A stretch of DNA of 20,406 nucleotides from Alphaproteobacteria bacterium (GCA_003131925.1 PKWC01000081.1:1-20406), one strand, 5' to 3'. Counted from the first letter of the stretch, positions 6,555 to 13,851 are shown. Made by a program: numbers and translations. Notes: a model not told the origin generated them from the letters alone.

Positions 6555-6668
6555 GGGCGGGCTCGAAGCACGGCTCACGCTGCCCGCGATCGCGTGACGG
6601 CGTTATTTGTTTCCCGTGAAACAATCGTCAGCGCTTTGTACCGCGCTCGACGGCAAGAACAGGAGAAT
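6555..6668 (+). repeat. Direct repeat A, copy 2: displaced kinase 3' end plus parS-like site
   Basis: This second copy of the 114-bp segment at 4492-4605 still reads GGLEARLTLPAIA-stop but has no kinase gene in front of it. It lies in the 383-base stretch upstream of the GLUG gene (6440-6822). Apart from this copy, its parS-like site, a short copy of the palindrome half (6537-6549) and a hairpin at 6788-6815, I see nothing identifiable in that stretch, including no clear promoter for the GLUG gene. Confidence 0.92.
6608..6623. other. parS-like ParB-binding palindrome, site 2
   Basis: Identical to site 1 (TGTTTCCCGTGAAACA, 15 of 16 to canonical parS) and 2063 bp away from it. It exists here because it lies within the duplicated segment. 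All mismatches between the two repeat copies fall outside this palindrome. Confidence 0.6.
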
Positions 6669-6787
6669 TGCAGGCGAGCAGATGAATCCGCGCCTGTTCC
6701 GCGGAAAAAAAGAATCTGCGCGAAGGCATTGAATCGCCACCGTAATCGAAATTCCGTTCGCACAATGAACCGCTTGTGGAAACGAAT

Positions 6788-6815
6788 CTCCTGTAAATCG
6801 CCTGATCAACAGGAG
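6788..6815 (-). terminator. Hairpin just after the CoA-transferase gene, possible terminator
   Basis: CTCCTGT (6788-6794) and ACAGGAG (6809-6815) form a 7-bp perfect stem with a 14-base loop, beginning 7 bases beyond the stop codon of the minus-strand gene. No strong U-run follows, so intrinsic termination is only possible, not clear. Confidence 0.3.
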
Positions 6816-6822
6816 CGCGCTC

Positions 6823-8019
6823 TCAGATCGTTCCGTCTTTCCGGAATGCAGCGATCTCGGCGTCGGTGAATCCGAACTCACCGAGAATCTCCGCGTTGTG
6901 CTCGCCGAGCAGCGGCGGACGCCTTCGGATCTCGCCCGGCGTTCGGTGCAATTTGACCGGCGTCGCGGCAATGGGTGCGGCTCCAATTCCGGGAAAATCG
7001 ATCTCGGTCAGAATATCGCTCGCCCGCACATGCGGGTCGTCCAGCGTCTCACGCATCCGATAGACGGGACCGGCGGGCACACGCGCGGTTTCGCATGCAG
7101 AGATCACTTCGGACGCGGTGCGTTGCGCGCACCATCCCGAAATGCGCGCGCTGACGATCGCGCCGTGATCGCCACGCGATTTGTCGCTCGCAAAGCGCGG
7201 GTCCTCGATCCATTCGGGCGCGCCGATCAGTTTCGCCACGCGGCGGAACAGCGGATCGCCATTCACGGCGATGGTCACCCACCCATCGCGCGTGCGGTAG
7301 ATGTCCGACGGCGCCGCGGTCTGGCTGCGGTTGAGCGTGGGCTGGCGCGCGAGCTTGAGCAGCGACTCCTCGATCAGCATCGGGCTGAAAAAACTCATGG
7401 CGGTGCGCAGGAGCGCACCTTCGACGAGCTGTCCGCGCCCGCTGCGCTCGCGCTCGCGCAACGCGGCCACGACGCCCAGCGCAAGAAGCGATGCCGTTCC
7501 GAAATCGACCCAGGGCGCGGCCGCGCGCACAGGCTGATTTTCTGTTCCCGAAAACCACGCCGAGCCGCACATGGCCTGCGCGACACCGTCGAAACCCACG
7601 CGATCCGCATACGGACCTTCGAGGCCGAAGGCGGAAACGACGGCGAGGATCGCGCGCGGATTGACCGCGGAGACCGACTCGTAATCGAGTCCGAGCGCGG
7701 CAAGCGTTGCGCGCGGCAGATTGGCGACCACGATATCGCTTGCGGCCACGAGCCGGCGCACAACTTCACGACCGTGCGCCGTTGCGGGATCGAGCGTCAG
7801 GCTGCGCTTGTTGCGGTTCATCTGCAAAAACAGCGCGCCTTCTCGCGGCGTGCCCTCCGGCGTCTCGCCCAAGCTGATCATCGTGCGGTCCTCGCGCCCC
7901 TCGCGTTTCTCGACCCGGACGACGTCTGCGCCGAGATCGCCGAGCAGCGCCGCGCAAAACGGCCCCGCGATGTAGCGGCCGAAATCGACGACTCTGATTC
8001 CGTCCAATGGACCGCGCAT
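6823..8019 (-). CDS. CaiB/BaiF family III CoA-transferase
   Basis: The protein has 398 residues, the usual family length, from ATG 8019 (MRGPLDGIRVVDFGRYIAGP), preceded by AGAGGG. Frame-consistent sequence upstream of this ATG runs through a repeat element and is not protein-like. Family III enzymes move CoA from an acyl-CoA to a carboxylate through an aspartyl anhydride. The expected Asp is D172 in the motif WVDFGTASLLALG. Other family marks are FCAALLGDLGADVVRVEKREG near the N-terminus, NRNKRSLTLD (69-77), and GVVAALRERERSGRGQ after the catalytic Asp. The C-terminal part carries LDDPHVRASDILTEIDFPG, typical of the family. The substrates (formyl, carnitine, 2-methylacyl and so on) cannot be told from the sequence. 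It stands alone on its strand with no neighbouring beta-oxidation genes. Confidence 0.92.
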   Translation of the reverse strand: MRGPLDGIRVVDFGRYIAGPFCAALLGDLGADVVRVEKREGREDRTMISLGETPEGTPREGALFLQMNRNKRSLTLDPATAHGREVVRRLVAASDIVVANLPRATLAALGLDYESVSAVNPRAILAVVSAFGLEGPYADRVGFDGVAQAMCGSAWFSGTENQPVRAAAPWVDFGTASLLALGVVAALRERERSGRGQLVEGALLRTAMSFFSPMLIEESLLKLARQPTLNRSQTAAPSDIYRTRDGWVTIAVNGDPLFRRVAKLIGAPEWIEDPRFASDKSRGDHGAIVSARISGWCAQRTASEVISACETARVPAGPVYRMRETLDDPHVRASDILTEIDFPGIGAAPIAATPVKLHRTPGEIRRRPPLLGEHNAEILGEFGFTDAEIAAFRKDGTI

Positions 8020-8080
8020 TGTGCCCTCTGTGCCGATGCTAGACGTCCGGTTCCCGTCGTGGCAAACGTGCCTTGTCACA

Positions 8081-8168
8081 CCCTTCGACAGGCTCAGGGT
8101 GAGGGCATGGCTTGAAACCCTCACCCTGAGCTTGTCCTTGAAACCCTCACCCTGAGCTTGTCGAAGGG
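8081..8168. repeat. CCCTTCGACAGGCTCAGGG-type inverted repeat with a tandemly duplicated arm
   Basis: The left arm CCCTTCGACAGGCTCAGGGT...GAGGG (8081-8105) pairs with the right arm CCCTCACCCTGAGCTTGTCG...AAGGG (8144-8168) with one mismatch. The right arm is preceded by an extra partial copy: a 26-bp unit starting CTTGAAACCCTCACCCTGAG occurs twice head to tail, at 8111-8136 and 8137-8162, with no mismatch. This type of palindromic element is widespread in intergenic regions of proteobacteria. Its last bases (GAAGGG) sit in ribosome-binding position for the gene at 8177. Confidence 0.85.
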
Positions 8169-8176
8169 CGATCGAG

Positions 8177-8527
8177 ATGAGCATGCCACCCAGACAGAAT
8201 CCGCTGAAGCTCAATCCCCTGCAATTGCGCACGCTGACCGTACTGCAGGCGCTCGCGCGCGATCCGGCCACCGCGGGCAAAGGCCCAGGCGCCGGCGAGA
8301 TGACCGTCGAGCGGTTTCCCGAGCCACATGGAGAGCATTTCCATCTGGGCGCTTTCATCGTTGCGACCAAGGATGCGAGCGGGCTCTACATCGAGAATGT
8401 CTGGCACGCGCTCGAACGCCGCGGACTGGCGCGCGCCGACTGGCCGCACCGCGTCACGCTCACGACGACAGGCCTCGCCTACGACACCGGGCTGGCCGAG
8501 GAGATCCTTCACAAGTCGCCTCACTGA
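8177..8527 (+). CDS. Small conserved hypothetical protein
   Basis: The protein has 116 residues and no known function. The start ATG 8177 (MSMPPRQNPLKLNPLQLRTL) has GAAGGG 8 bases upstream, contributed by the right end of the repeat element at 8081-8168. An alternative ATG is two codons downstream. The sequence is charged and globular: a helical N-terminal part (LQLRTLTVLQALAR) and then a beta-rich part containing HGEHFHLGAFIVATKDASGL and a C-terminal NVWHALERRGLA...TLTTTGLAYDTGLAEEIL. The last part reads like a small winged-helix or marR-like fold fragment. I recall similar uncharacterised proteins in alphaproteobacteria, which supports it being a real gene. No signal peptide or membrane segment is visible. 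It points away from the CoA-transferase and toward the lipoprotein gene. Confidence 0.72.
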   Translation: MSMPPRQNPLKLNPLQLRTLTVLQALARDPATAGKGPGAGEMTVERFPEPHGEHFHLGAFIVATKDASGLYIENVWHALERRGLARADWPHRVTLTTTGLAYDTGLAEEILHKSPH

Positions 8528-8533
8528 AGGCAG

Positions 8534-8578
8534 ATTTGACGCAGAGGGCGCATCCTCTGCGTCCTCTGCGTTAAAAAT
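8534..8578. repeat. GCAGAGG-type intergenic repeat, copy 3 (short form)
   Basis: ATTTGACGCAGAGGGCG is followed almost at once by CATCCTCTGCGTCCTCTGCG and TTAAAAAT. It has the same ends as the copy at 2310-2425 but lacks the central hairpin section. It lies between the convergent genes ending at 8527 and 8604 and could form a stem-loop at the end of either transcript. Confidence 0.75.
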
Positions 8579-8603
8579 CAGCCCGTGTATGATTCACCGA
8601 GGA

Positions 8604-9200
8604 TCAAGGGGGATTGATCCGCTGCAGAGTCGCGAATGGCTTCGTGAACAGCGCGCGGCCGGCGGCTGTGCCGAGCAATGCGTCGAGCGCGGTGGGCGCG
8701 GCGGCGACAGTCACGTCGCCAAAATCGCCGGACTCCACTCTTCCCGAAATCTTGCCGGCTTTGATTGCTGCTTTTGCCGCGTCTTCATCCATCAAATAGA
8801 ACACGAGTGAACCATTTTCGCCGACGCGGTAGAGAACCGGAACGTGAGCGAGCCTGGGGTCGGGCGGCTTCCCGCCGTCGTCGGTTTCGCGCACATCCAT
8901 ATATTGATAGGAGCCCAGCCGCGCGGTGTGGATCTCGAAAGCCATCCAGTCTCCGCTATCGCCTGATGCCGGTGGATCGAGCAGCATGACTTTGAAAGAG
9001 CCGTCCTTCTGCGGGAAGAACGTGAAGTAGCCGATGCTGCCGGAATCGTCCGTCTGGCCCTTCCACATTCCGGTCAGTTGCGGGTCAGCCTTGTAACCCG
9101 CCGTCGTGCCGATCGGAGACGTGCTGGTCACGGGCAGACACGCGGTCACCATCAGCGCTGCGCCGATTGCGGTTCCCAGGCGGATCCCATATCGAGCCAT
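8604..9200 (-). CDS. Predicted small lipoprotein of unknown function
   Basis: The protein has 198 residues from ATG 9200 (MARYGIRLGTAIGAALMVTA then C21). This start is chosen because it yields a signal peptide ending in a lipobox-like VTAC; the longer reading adds an unlikely tail. The mature sequence TGMWKGQTDDSGSIGYFTFF...GSFKVMLLDPP suggests a calycin-like or lipocalin-like small beta domain of the kind seen in 'extracytoplasmic lipoprotein' families, but I do not recognise a named family. The latter half (VLYRVGENGSLVFYLMDEDAAKAAIKAGKI) is typical of proteins that report a numeric response to detergent-like or metal stress only by analogy, so no function is given. It is divergent from ccmE with 123 bp between the starts. 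Confidence 0.75.
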   Translation of the reverse strand: MARYGIRLGTAIGAALMVTACLPVTSTSPIGTTAGYKADPQLTGMWKGQTDDSGSIGYFTFFPQKDGSFKVMLLDPPASGDSGDWMAFEIHTARLGSYQYMDVRETDDGGKPPDPRLAHVPVLYRVGENGSLVFYLMDEDAAKAAIKAGKISGRVESGDFGDVTVAAAPTALDALLGTAAGRALFTKPFATLQRINPP

Positions 9201-9271
9201 GCCCCATTCCCCATCGAACGCCACCCGCAATTTCCGCAGTAATTCCGGCGAAAGCGCGGCGGCGCGGCAGG

Positions 9272-9300
9272 TTGGATCACGCAACCCGCGTCAGTATAGT
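9272..9300 (+). promoter_or_regulatory. Candidate sigma-70-type promoter for ccmEFH
   Basis: TATAGT at 9295-9300 matches the -10 consensus at 5 of 6 positions. TTGGAT at 9272-9277 is a weak -35 with 17-bp spacing. It lies 24 bases upstream of the ccmE ATG. An AGGA ribosome-binding site follows at 9311-9314. Confidence 0.4.
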
Positions 9301-9323
9301 GCAGAGGTCCAGGAAAGAACGCG

Positions 9324-9767
9324 ATGAGTCCTAGAAAACGGCGCCGGCTTTGGTTTGTCGCGGCCCTTTTGGCCGCGAGTGCCGGCGGGACTGCGCTGGT
9401 GCTGTCGGCGCTCAAGGACAATGTCGTCTATTTCTACAGTCCGAGCGATCTGGCTGCGAAATCCGTTGAGCCGGGCGTCGCGCTTCGCATCGGCGGGCTG
9501 GTCGCGCAGGGCAGTGTGACGCGCGGACCAGGCGCGGAAGTGCATTTTGTCGTGACCGACGGCCGCAAGCAGATACCGGTTACCTACACCGGCGTGCTCC
9601 CCGATCTTTTCCGCGAAGGGCAAGGCGTTGTCGCGGCAGGCGCACTCGATTCGGGCGGTGTCTTCGCGGCGAGCGAAATCCTCGCCAAGCACGATGAGCG
9701 TTACATGCCGCCCGAAGTGGTCGACGCCTTGAAGCGCGCCGGTCGCTGGAAGGAACATGGTTCGTGA
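9324..9767 (+). CDS. ccmE: Cytochrome c maturation haem chaperone CcmE (CycJ)
   Basis: The protein has 147 residues, the usual size. A basic N-terminus (MSPRKRRR) and one membrane anchor (about 9-30) are followed by a periplasmic OB-fold domain (FYSPSDLA, RIGGLVAQGSV, FVVTDG). CcmE takes haem from the CcmABCD export complex, holds it covalently through a histidine, and hands it to CcmF/CcmH. The haem-binding signature is present as H123-D-E-R-Y127 in AKHDERYMPPEV. Its stop overlaps the ccmF start (GTGA), indicating coupled translation. In rhizobia this gene is second in cycHJKL; here no cycH/ccmI precedes it. Confidence 0.96.
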   Translation: MSPRKRRRLWFVAALLAASAGGTALVLSALKDNVVYFYSPSDLAAKSVEPGVALRIGGLVAQGSVTRGPGAEVHFVVTDGRKQIPVTYTGVLPDLFREGQGVVAAGALDSGGVFAASEILAKHDERYMPPEVVDALKRAGRWKEHGS

Positions 9768-11689
9768 CCGGCGAGATCGGGCAGCTCGCACTTTGTTTCG
9801 CTCTGGCGCTTTCCTTAGTGCAGGCCGGGGCAGGGCTGATCGGAGGGCTGAAAGGCTCTTCCATCGCGCGGCAAGTTTCGTCGAGCGCGGCACTCGGCTT
9901 TGCGGTGTTCGTCTGCGTCGCCTTCGGGGCGCTGGTGGCCGGCTTCGTCACTTCGGATTTCAGCATCCTCGACGTGGCGCAGAATTCGCACACGCTGAAA
10001 CCGCTCTTCTACAAAGTCACCGGCGTGTGGGGAAACCACGAGGGCTCGATGCTTCTCTGGGTGCTGGTGCTCGCGGTCTACACGATGTTCACCGTGCTCG
10101 GCGAACGCGGCGGCGCGCGGCTCACCTCCGCGGCTCTCGGAATCGAGGGCCTACTCGCGGCGGCCTTCCTCATCTACATTCTCTTCGCCTCGAATCCGTT
10201 CCTGCGCATCGACCCGCCGCCGATCGAAGGCGCCGGACTCAATCCGCTTTTGCAGGATCCGGGCCTCTCGTTCCATCCGCCGATGCTTTATTTCGGCTAC
10301 GTCGGATTGTCGGCCACCTTTGCCTATGCGGCCGCGGCGCTGCTGACGGGCGAGGCGGGCGCGAATTGGGCGCGCGCCGCGCGGCCCTTCCTGCTCGCCG
10401 CGTGGTGTGCGCTGACGCTCGGCATCACGCTGGGCAGCTGGTGGGCCTATTACGTGCTCGGCTGGGGCGGCTTCTGGTTTTGGGACCCGGTCGAGAACGC
10501 GTCGTTGATGCCGTGGCTGGTTGCGACCGCGCTTCTGCATTCGTCGCTTGCGACGGAACGGACCGGCGCATTCCGGAGCTGGACGTTGCTCCTCTCCATC
10601 GGGGCATTTTCGTTGAGTCTGATCGGCACGTTTCTCGTGCGTTCGGGCGTTCTCACATCGGTACACGCCTTCGCCAGCGATCCCGAGCGCGGCAGGTTCA
10701 TCCTGTGCATTCTGCTTGTCGCCATCGGTGGCGCACTTGGGCTCTTCGCCTGGCGTGCGCCGAAGCTCGAGAGCGGCACTGCCTTCGAACCGGTGAGCCG
10801 CGAGACGGCACTCCTGCTCAACAATGTACTGCTAACCGCGGCGGCCGCGACTGTGTTTCTCGGTACGCTCTATCCGTTGTTTCTCGAAGCGGCGACGGGC
10901 ACGCGCATATCGGTCGGGCCTCCCTATTTTGCCATCACCTTCGCGCCGCTCTTCGTTGCGCTTGTCATCATCGCCCCGTTCGGACCACGGCTCGCGTGGC
11001 GGCGCGACGATCTGTTGCCGGCGATGCGCGCGCTCGCGCCGGGTCTGGGGGTCGCCATTCTCGGCGGCGCGATCGTTCTCGCGGTTGCGACGCCACATGC
11101 TGCTGCAGCTGCGTGTTGCGTTGCGCTGGCGGGCTGGGTTCTCGTGGCAAGCGTCATTGATCTGGCCAGACGCACAAAATCGAATCTCCTTTCTCTGGGC
11201 TCTTTTGCGCCGGTGCTCGCCCATGCGGGACTCGGTCTTACGCTGCTCGGCATTGCCGGCACGACGTTCTGGAAGAGCGAGGCGCTTGAGGTGCTCGCGC
11301 CCGGCCAGTCCCTCGAAGTCGGCGGTTACCGTCTGCAATTCGACGGCGTCACGCCCGTTGCAGGTCCGAACTATCGCGCTGACAGAGCCACGGTCGATGT
11401 GATGCGGAACGAAGAGAAGATCGCCACGCTCAGGCCCGAAAAGCGCATCTATCCGGTGGAAGGACAGGCAATCAGCAAGACGGCAATCCGCACGACTGGA
11501 TTTTCGGACCTTTACGTCGCTCTTGGAGACGACCGTGGTCAAGGCCACTACGCCATCCGCGCCTACGTCAATCCGCTGGCGCCGTTCATCTGGTTTGGGG
11601 GCGCTGCAATGGCGCTTGGTGGGCTGACGAGTCTTTTGAGCCGAATCCGCCTAGGGTTGCGGCGGCCGGCACTGGCGCCGGCAGAATGA
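9764..11689 (+). CDS. ccmF: Haem lyase subunit CcmF (CycK)
   Basis: The protein has 641 residues with about 14-15 predicted membrane helices, normal for CcmF. It starts at GTG 9764, overlapping the ccmE stop by 4 bases. The WWD domain for haem handling is clear: GSWWAYYVLGWGGFWFWDPV at about residues 224-243. Conserved histidines expected to ligate haem lie in the flanking loops (for example FYKVTGVWGNHEGSM near residue 80-95 and SFHPPMLYFGYVG). A large periplasmic domain with predicted beta structure (about 500-605) precedes the last helix. CcmF joins reduced apocytochrome cysteines to haem delivered by CcmE, working with CcmH and usually CcmI. It overlaps ccmH by ATGA. Confidence 0.97.
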   Translation: MTGEIGQLALCFALALSLVQAGAGLIGGLKGSSIARQVSSSAALGFAVFVCVAFGALVAGFVTSDFSILDVAQNSHTLKPLFYKVTGVWGNHEGSMLLWVLVLAVYTMFTVLGERGGARLTSAALGIEGLLAAAFLIYILFASNPFLRIDPPPIEGAGLNPLLQDPGLSFHPPMLYFGYVGLSATFAYAAAALLTGEAGANWARAARPFLLAAWCALTLGITLGSWWAYYVLGWGGFWFWDPVENASLMPWLVATALLHSSLATERTGAFRSWTLLLSIGAFSLSLIGTFLVRSGVLTSVHAFASDPERGRFILCILLVAIGGALGLFAWRAPKLESGTAFEPVSRETALLLNNVLLTAAAATVFLGTLYPLFLEAATGTRISVGPPYFAITFAPLFVALVIIAPFGPRLAWRRDDLLPAMRALAPGLGVAILGGAIVLAVATPHAAAAACCVALAGWVLVASVIDLARRTKSNLLSLGSFAPVLAHAGLGLTLLGIAGTTFWKSEALEVLAPGQSLEVGGYRLQFDGVTPVAGPNYRADRATVDVMRNEEKIATLRPEKRIYPVEGQAISKTAIRTTGFSDLYVALGDDRGQGHYAIRAYVNPLAPFIWFGGAAMALGGLTSLLSRIRLGLRRPALAPAE

Positions 11690-12105
11690 GACGCGCCCTG
11701 CTGCTCTGCTTTTTGATAAGCCCGCTGCTCGCGACCGCGGTTCAGGCGGCTACCGGCCCGGACAGGCTTGCCGATCCGAAGCTCGAAGCCCGGGCGGTTG
11801 CGCTGCAGAAAGAGCTCCGCTGCGTCGTTTGCCAGGGGGAATCCCTCGACGAATCCGCGGCGCCGCTGGCGGCGGATCTCAGGCGTCTGATCCGGGCCCG
11901 TCTGGAAAAAGGCGAATCCGACGCGCAGATCGAGAACTATCTTGTTGCACGGTATGGCGATTTCATATTAATGAGACCGCCACTTGAGCCGGGGACCTAT
12001 CTCCTCTGGTTCGGACCTCTGATTGCGGTGACGATCGGGGGAGTGGTGGCCGCAGCAGCGATCATTCGCGCTCGCCGGAACGAACGGGCTGAGACGCCCA
12101 GGTGA
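11686..12105 (+). CDS. ccmH: Cytochrome c maturation protein CcmH (CycL)
   Basis: The protein has 139 residues. A Sec signal peptide (MRRALLLCFLISPLLATAVQ, cleavage near QA-A) precedes a periplasmic helical-bundle domain with the redox motif LRCVVCQ (C46, C49), and a C-terminal membrane anchor (about 106-128). CcmH keeps the CxxCH cysteines of apocytochrome c reduced and docks with CcmF. This is the short, single-domain form typical of alphaproteobacteria (CycL), without the fused TPR part found in enterobacteria, so a separate CcmI would be expected somewhere in the genome. ATG overlaps the ccmF stop. Confidence 0.95.
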   Translation: MRRALLLCFLISPLLATAVQAATGPDRLADPKLEARAVALQKELRCVVCQGESLDESAAPLAADLRRLIRARLEKGESDAQIENYLVARYGDFILMRPPLEPGTYLLWFGPLIAVTIGGVVAAAAIIRARRNERAETPR

Positions 12106-12273
12106 AAATTGCCACGCTGATGTTTACGTCTGCGCTGAGGGGCGCTGAGAAGCACCAGGTGTCTGTCGTTTAATATCTGAGACAGAAGCACGTAATAAAA
12201 CAGGCGTAGGCCTGTCGAGACCAACTAATGAGTCGGGCGCCAGGCGCGCCCCTTGTTCGTGAAGGAGAACATG

Positions 12274-13851
12274 ATGAAGGGTTTGAAGCGGCTGGAGCGC
12301 CATTCGCGTGATATGAAATTCAGGTTGCTTGCGGCGAGTTCGGCTGCAGCGCTGGCGATTTTCGGCCTTGGTGGCTTTGCCCTGGCCCCTACGGCCAACT
12401 CTGCCCATCTCGCCCCCGTGGCCGCTCATCCCGCAGATTCGGGGCACGCCCAGGCGAAATCGTCGCCGCCGCGCATGCTCGAAAACGGTGCGCCCTTCAG
12501 CTTCGCCGATCTCGTCGAGCGGGTGAGCCCGGCGGTCGTGACCGTGACGGTCGAACAGCAGATGAAACCTGTTCAGGCCTTCAATCCCGAGGAGCTGCCT
12601 GAGCCTTTCCGGGATTTCTTCAATCAGTTTGGCCAGGGTGGCGGCGAAGGCGGCCGCCAGTTCACCGCGCCGCGCAAAGCGGTGGCGATGGGCTCCGGCT
12701 TCATCATCGACCGGTCCGGCTTCATCGTGACCAACAATCATGTCGTCGAGGACGGCAAAAAGATCACCGTAAAACTTCCCGACGGCCGCGAGTTCACCGC
12801 GAAGCTGCTGGGCTCCGACCAAGCAACCGATATCGCCGTCCTGAAGATCAAGAGCGACAAACCGCTGCCGTCCGTCGAATTCGGCGACGATCACGCCGTG
12901 CGCGTCGGCGATTGGGTGATCGCCGTCGGCAATCCGTTCGGACTCAGCAACACGGTCACCGCGGGCATCATTTCGTCGATCGGCCGCGATGTCGGCAATG
13001 GTCCCTACACCGATTATTTGCAGATCGACGCGCCGATCAACCGCGGAAACTCCGGCGGCCCGACCTTCGATCTGCGGGGAAAGGTTATCGGCATGAATTC
13101 GATGATCTATTCGCCGTCCGGCGGCAGCGTCGGTATCGGTTTCGCGATTCCGTCGTCGACGATTCACGACGTGATCGCGCAGCTCGAAGCGCACGGGCGT
13201 GTGGCCCGCGGTTATCTGGGCGTGCAGATCCAGAATATGACTCCCGAGATCGCCCAGTCACTGGGCTCGCATGAGTCCAAGGGCGCGATCATTGCTTCCG
13301 TGGTGGGCGGCGGTCCTGCTGCCAAGGCCGGCTTCGTGCCCGGCGATGTGGTTCTGGCCATCAATGGCAAGTCCGTCGAAGATTCGCGCGATCTCACCCG
13401 GCGTGTCGCGGCGCTCCCCGCCGGCATCAAGGCCGCGTTCACCGTCGTCCGGGGCGGAACGCAGAAGACCATCACCGCCACGATCGGCCCGCGCAAGGAA
13501 GAACGGCTTGCTTCGAACGCCGGTCCGGAAGAAAACAGCAGCGCGGCGGCCAGCACGGGCGAGGCGATGGGCCTCGGCCTGGCAGCGGTGACGCCACAGA
13601 TTCGTCGCAACTATAATCTCGACGATCACGTGAACGGCGTCCTGGTCACACGCGTCGATCCCGAAAGCGATGCCGCAGACAAGGGAATCCAGGCCGGCGA
13701 CGTGGTGGTGTCCATTGGCAACAAATCCGTGCACACGCCCCAGGACATCAAAAGTCAGATCGAGGGTGCGCAGCACAGCGGCCGCAAGAGCATACTCATG
13801 CTCGTCGATGGCAACAGCGGACAGCGCTTTGTTGCGCTGAAGATCGCATAG
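12274..13851 (+). CDS. degP: Periplasmic Do-like serine protease/chaperone, DegP/HtrA family
   Basis: The protein has 525 residues from ATG 12274. AAGGAG ends 6 bases before this ATG, whereas the ATG at 12271 would be only 3 bases away. An N-terminal signal or anchor segment (about 22-42) precedes the trypsin-like domain with the full triad H156 (VTNNHVVED), D186 (ATDIAVLKI) and S260 (NRGNSGGPTF). Two PDZ domains follow (about 305-395 and 435-520; GYLGVQIQNMTPEIA, GLGLAAVTPQIRRNY). The family degrades or refolds misfolded envelope proteins, with PDZ domains sensing substrate C-termini. It follows ccmH after 168 bases, as in the rhizobial cycHJKL-degP order. A 6-bp hairpin (GGGCGC-CAGGC-GCGCCC, 12235-12251) lies just upstream of the ribosome-binding site. 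Confidence 0.95.
   Translation: MKGLKRLERHSRDMKFRLLAASSAAALAIFGLGGFALAPTANSAHLAPVAAHPADSGHAQAKSSPPRMLENGAPFSFADLVERVSPAVVTVTVEQQMKPVQAFNPEELPEPFRDFFNQFGQGGGEGGRQFTAPRKAVAMGSGFIIDRSGFIVTNNHVVEDGKKITVKLPDGREFTAKLLGSDQATDIAVLKIKSDKPLPSVEFGDDHAVRVGDWVIAVGNPFGLSNTVTAGIISSIGRDVGNGPYTDYLQIDAPINRGNSGGPTFDLRGKVIGMNSMIYSPSGGSVGIGFAIPSSTIHDVIAQLEAHGRVARGYLGVQIQNMTPEIAQSLGSHESKGAIIASVVGGGPAAKAGFVPGDVVLAINGKSVEDSRDLTRRVAALPAGIKAAFTVVRGGTQKTITATIGPRKEERLASNAGPEENSSAAASTGEAMGLGLAAVTPQIRRNYNLDDHVNGVLVTRVDPESDAADKGIQAGDVVVSIGNKSVHTPQDIKSQIEGAQHSGRKSILMLVDGNSGQRFVALKIA

Noticed and set aside
6770..6782. DnaA-box-like TGTGGAAAC near the parS-like sites
   Set aside because: It differs at two positions from the TTATNCACA consensus, stands alone and has no AT-rich unwinding region, so it does not support an origin here.
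7049..7570. Second minus-strand frame inside the CoA-transferase, suggesting a frameshift or fusion
   Set aside because: The main frame is continuous for 398 residues with all family motifs; the other frame is only a shadow.
9757..11160. Plus-strand frame of 467 codons inside ccmF
   Set aside because: CcmF reads in another frame over the whole interval with the WWD motif; this frame is an Arg-rich shadow.
12106..12273. Possible small gene or riboswitch between ccmH and degP
   Set aside because: No start with a ribosome-binding site and no conserved RNA pattern was found; only a 6-bp hairpin at 12235-12251 and the degP ribosome-binding site are visible.
12124..13194. Minus-strand frame of 356 codons opposite degP
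   Set aside because: DegP on the plus strand has its full catalytic triad here; the opposite frame has no family features.
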